DNA from: UBA877 sp034436335
Lineage (GTDB): Bacteria > Chloroflexota > Anaerolineae > Anaerolineales > Villigracilaceae
Direction: 5' to 3'
NCBI GenBank assembly: GCA_034436335.1
Contig: DAOTVO010000005.1
Span: 1 to 5,590 of the forward strand
Length of the DNA stretch: 5,590 nt
Under the pieces are notes generated by a model that had not been told where the DNA came from, made no database searches, and worked only from the letters and a program-made list of their open reading frames with translations. Made by a program: the position numbers and the translations under genes. Positions 5,435 through 5,590 of the stretch are shown here, piece after piece. Positions within the stretch are counted from its first letter, which is position 1; every line of letters begins with the position of its first letter.

Positions 5435-5536
5435 GAGACTGTCGAAAAAGTCCTTTTTCAAAACCGCGCCATTGGGCGGGACGGTCCTTTTTCGCTATAT
5501 CAAAATTATATCCCCGCCCTTTCCCCTTGTGGATGG
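5435..5536 (-). mobile_element. Probable end of an IS1182-like insertion sequence
   Basis: GAGACTGTCGAAAAAGTCC (5435-5453) resembles the terminal repeat of IS1182-type elements as I recall them, whose ends often read GGACTTTTTCGACAGTCTC in the other direction. It lies about 85 bases beyond a transposase-like stop codon, a normal distance for an IS end. The sequence GTCCTTTTTC occurs twice (5450-5459 and 5484-5493), perhaps as transposase binding sites. The opposite IS end and any target duplication are outside the window. Confidence 0.45.
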
Positions 5537-5590
5537 CTAATTCCGCCCCCCAAAGGCGTAGATTTTGCCGATATTGTGAACCATTGCGTA
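5537..5590 (-). CDS. Transposase C-terminal fragment, IS1182-like, cut by the window edge
   Basis: Seventeen codons plus a TAG stop are visible, ending AMVHNIGKIYAFGGRN. A final helix of the type A-x-x-H-N-x-x-K-I is typical of the end of IS1182- and IS5-related DDE transposases, where an invariant-looking HN pair precedes the last few residues. The short length makes this a tentative call, supported mainly by the IS-end-like sequence that follows. The gene points toward the permease gene, and the hairpin at 5406-5430 would end its transcript. Confidence 0.45.
   Translation of the reverse strand, partial: YAMVHNIGKIYAFGGRN

Noticed and set aside
4668..5540. Plus-strand open frame of 290 codons overlapping the permease gene
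   Set aside because: It is a frame-shifted reading of the EamA gene. The protein is Gly/Ala/Arg-rich without hydrophobic segments, whereas the other frame gives ten membrane helices and EamA motifs.
1..5590. CRISPR array, tRNA, rRNA, toxin-antitoxin or phage-defence system
   Set aside because: No regularly spaced repeats, no tRNA cloverleaf or rRNA-like stretch, and no paired small genes were seen. The genes present are ordinary housekeeping or transport functions.

Overview
The window looks like a moderately GC-rich bacterial chromosome segment, most plausibly from a Chloroflexota (Anaerolineae-like) organism. The reasons are a lipoprotein with a long Pro-Thr linker, a compact 570-residue RecJ, a two-cluster ferredoxin with a long C-terminal tail containing FFxxGPGY, and remains of IS630-like and IS1182-like transposases at the edges. 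This placement is inferred from protein style, not from a database search.

Layout. The left edge (1-84, minus) is the start of an IS630-type transposase. Next on the minus strand is a predicted lipoprotein of unknown function (145-1206) whose composition is strikingly mosaic, then recJ (1286-2998), a two-cluster ferredoxin (3121-3534) and a Mn-type superoxide dismutase (3724-4329). The only complete plus-strand gene is an EamA/DMT-family permease (4447-5394), divergent from the SOD gene. The right edge (about 5435-5590) looks like the terminal part of an IS1182-like element with its transposase C-terminus on the minus strand (5537-5590).

Transcription. The ferredoxin and SOD genes are each followed by a hairpin plus T-tract on the minus strand, so SOD, ferredoxin and recJ are probably separate units. 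SOD has the best promoter in the window (TTGACT, 16-nt spacer, TACAAT), with an inverted repeat across the predicted transcription start that could be an operator. recJ and the permease share an 11-mer, CGTTTATACTT. In the permease it sits so close to the ATG that the mRNA would be leaderless. recJ and the lipoprotein gene may be co-transcribed (79-nt gap).

How the genes fit together. SOD removes superoxide, the ferredoxin carries low-potential electrons, RecJ processes damaged or recombining DNA, and the permease moves an unknown small molecule. A loose oxidative-stress or housekeeping neighbourhood is possible, but no multi-gene novel system is visible. The points most worth following are the CxxDxxCxxxCP motif in the ferredoxin (Asp in place of a cluster Cys), the SOD operator-like repeat, the mosaic lipoprotein ending next to an IS630-like element, and the nested inverted repeats at the right IS end. 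No stretch longer than 300 bases lacks a gene.
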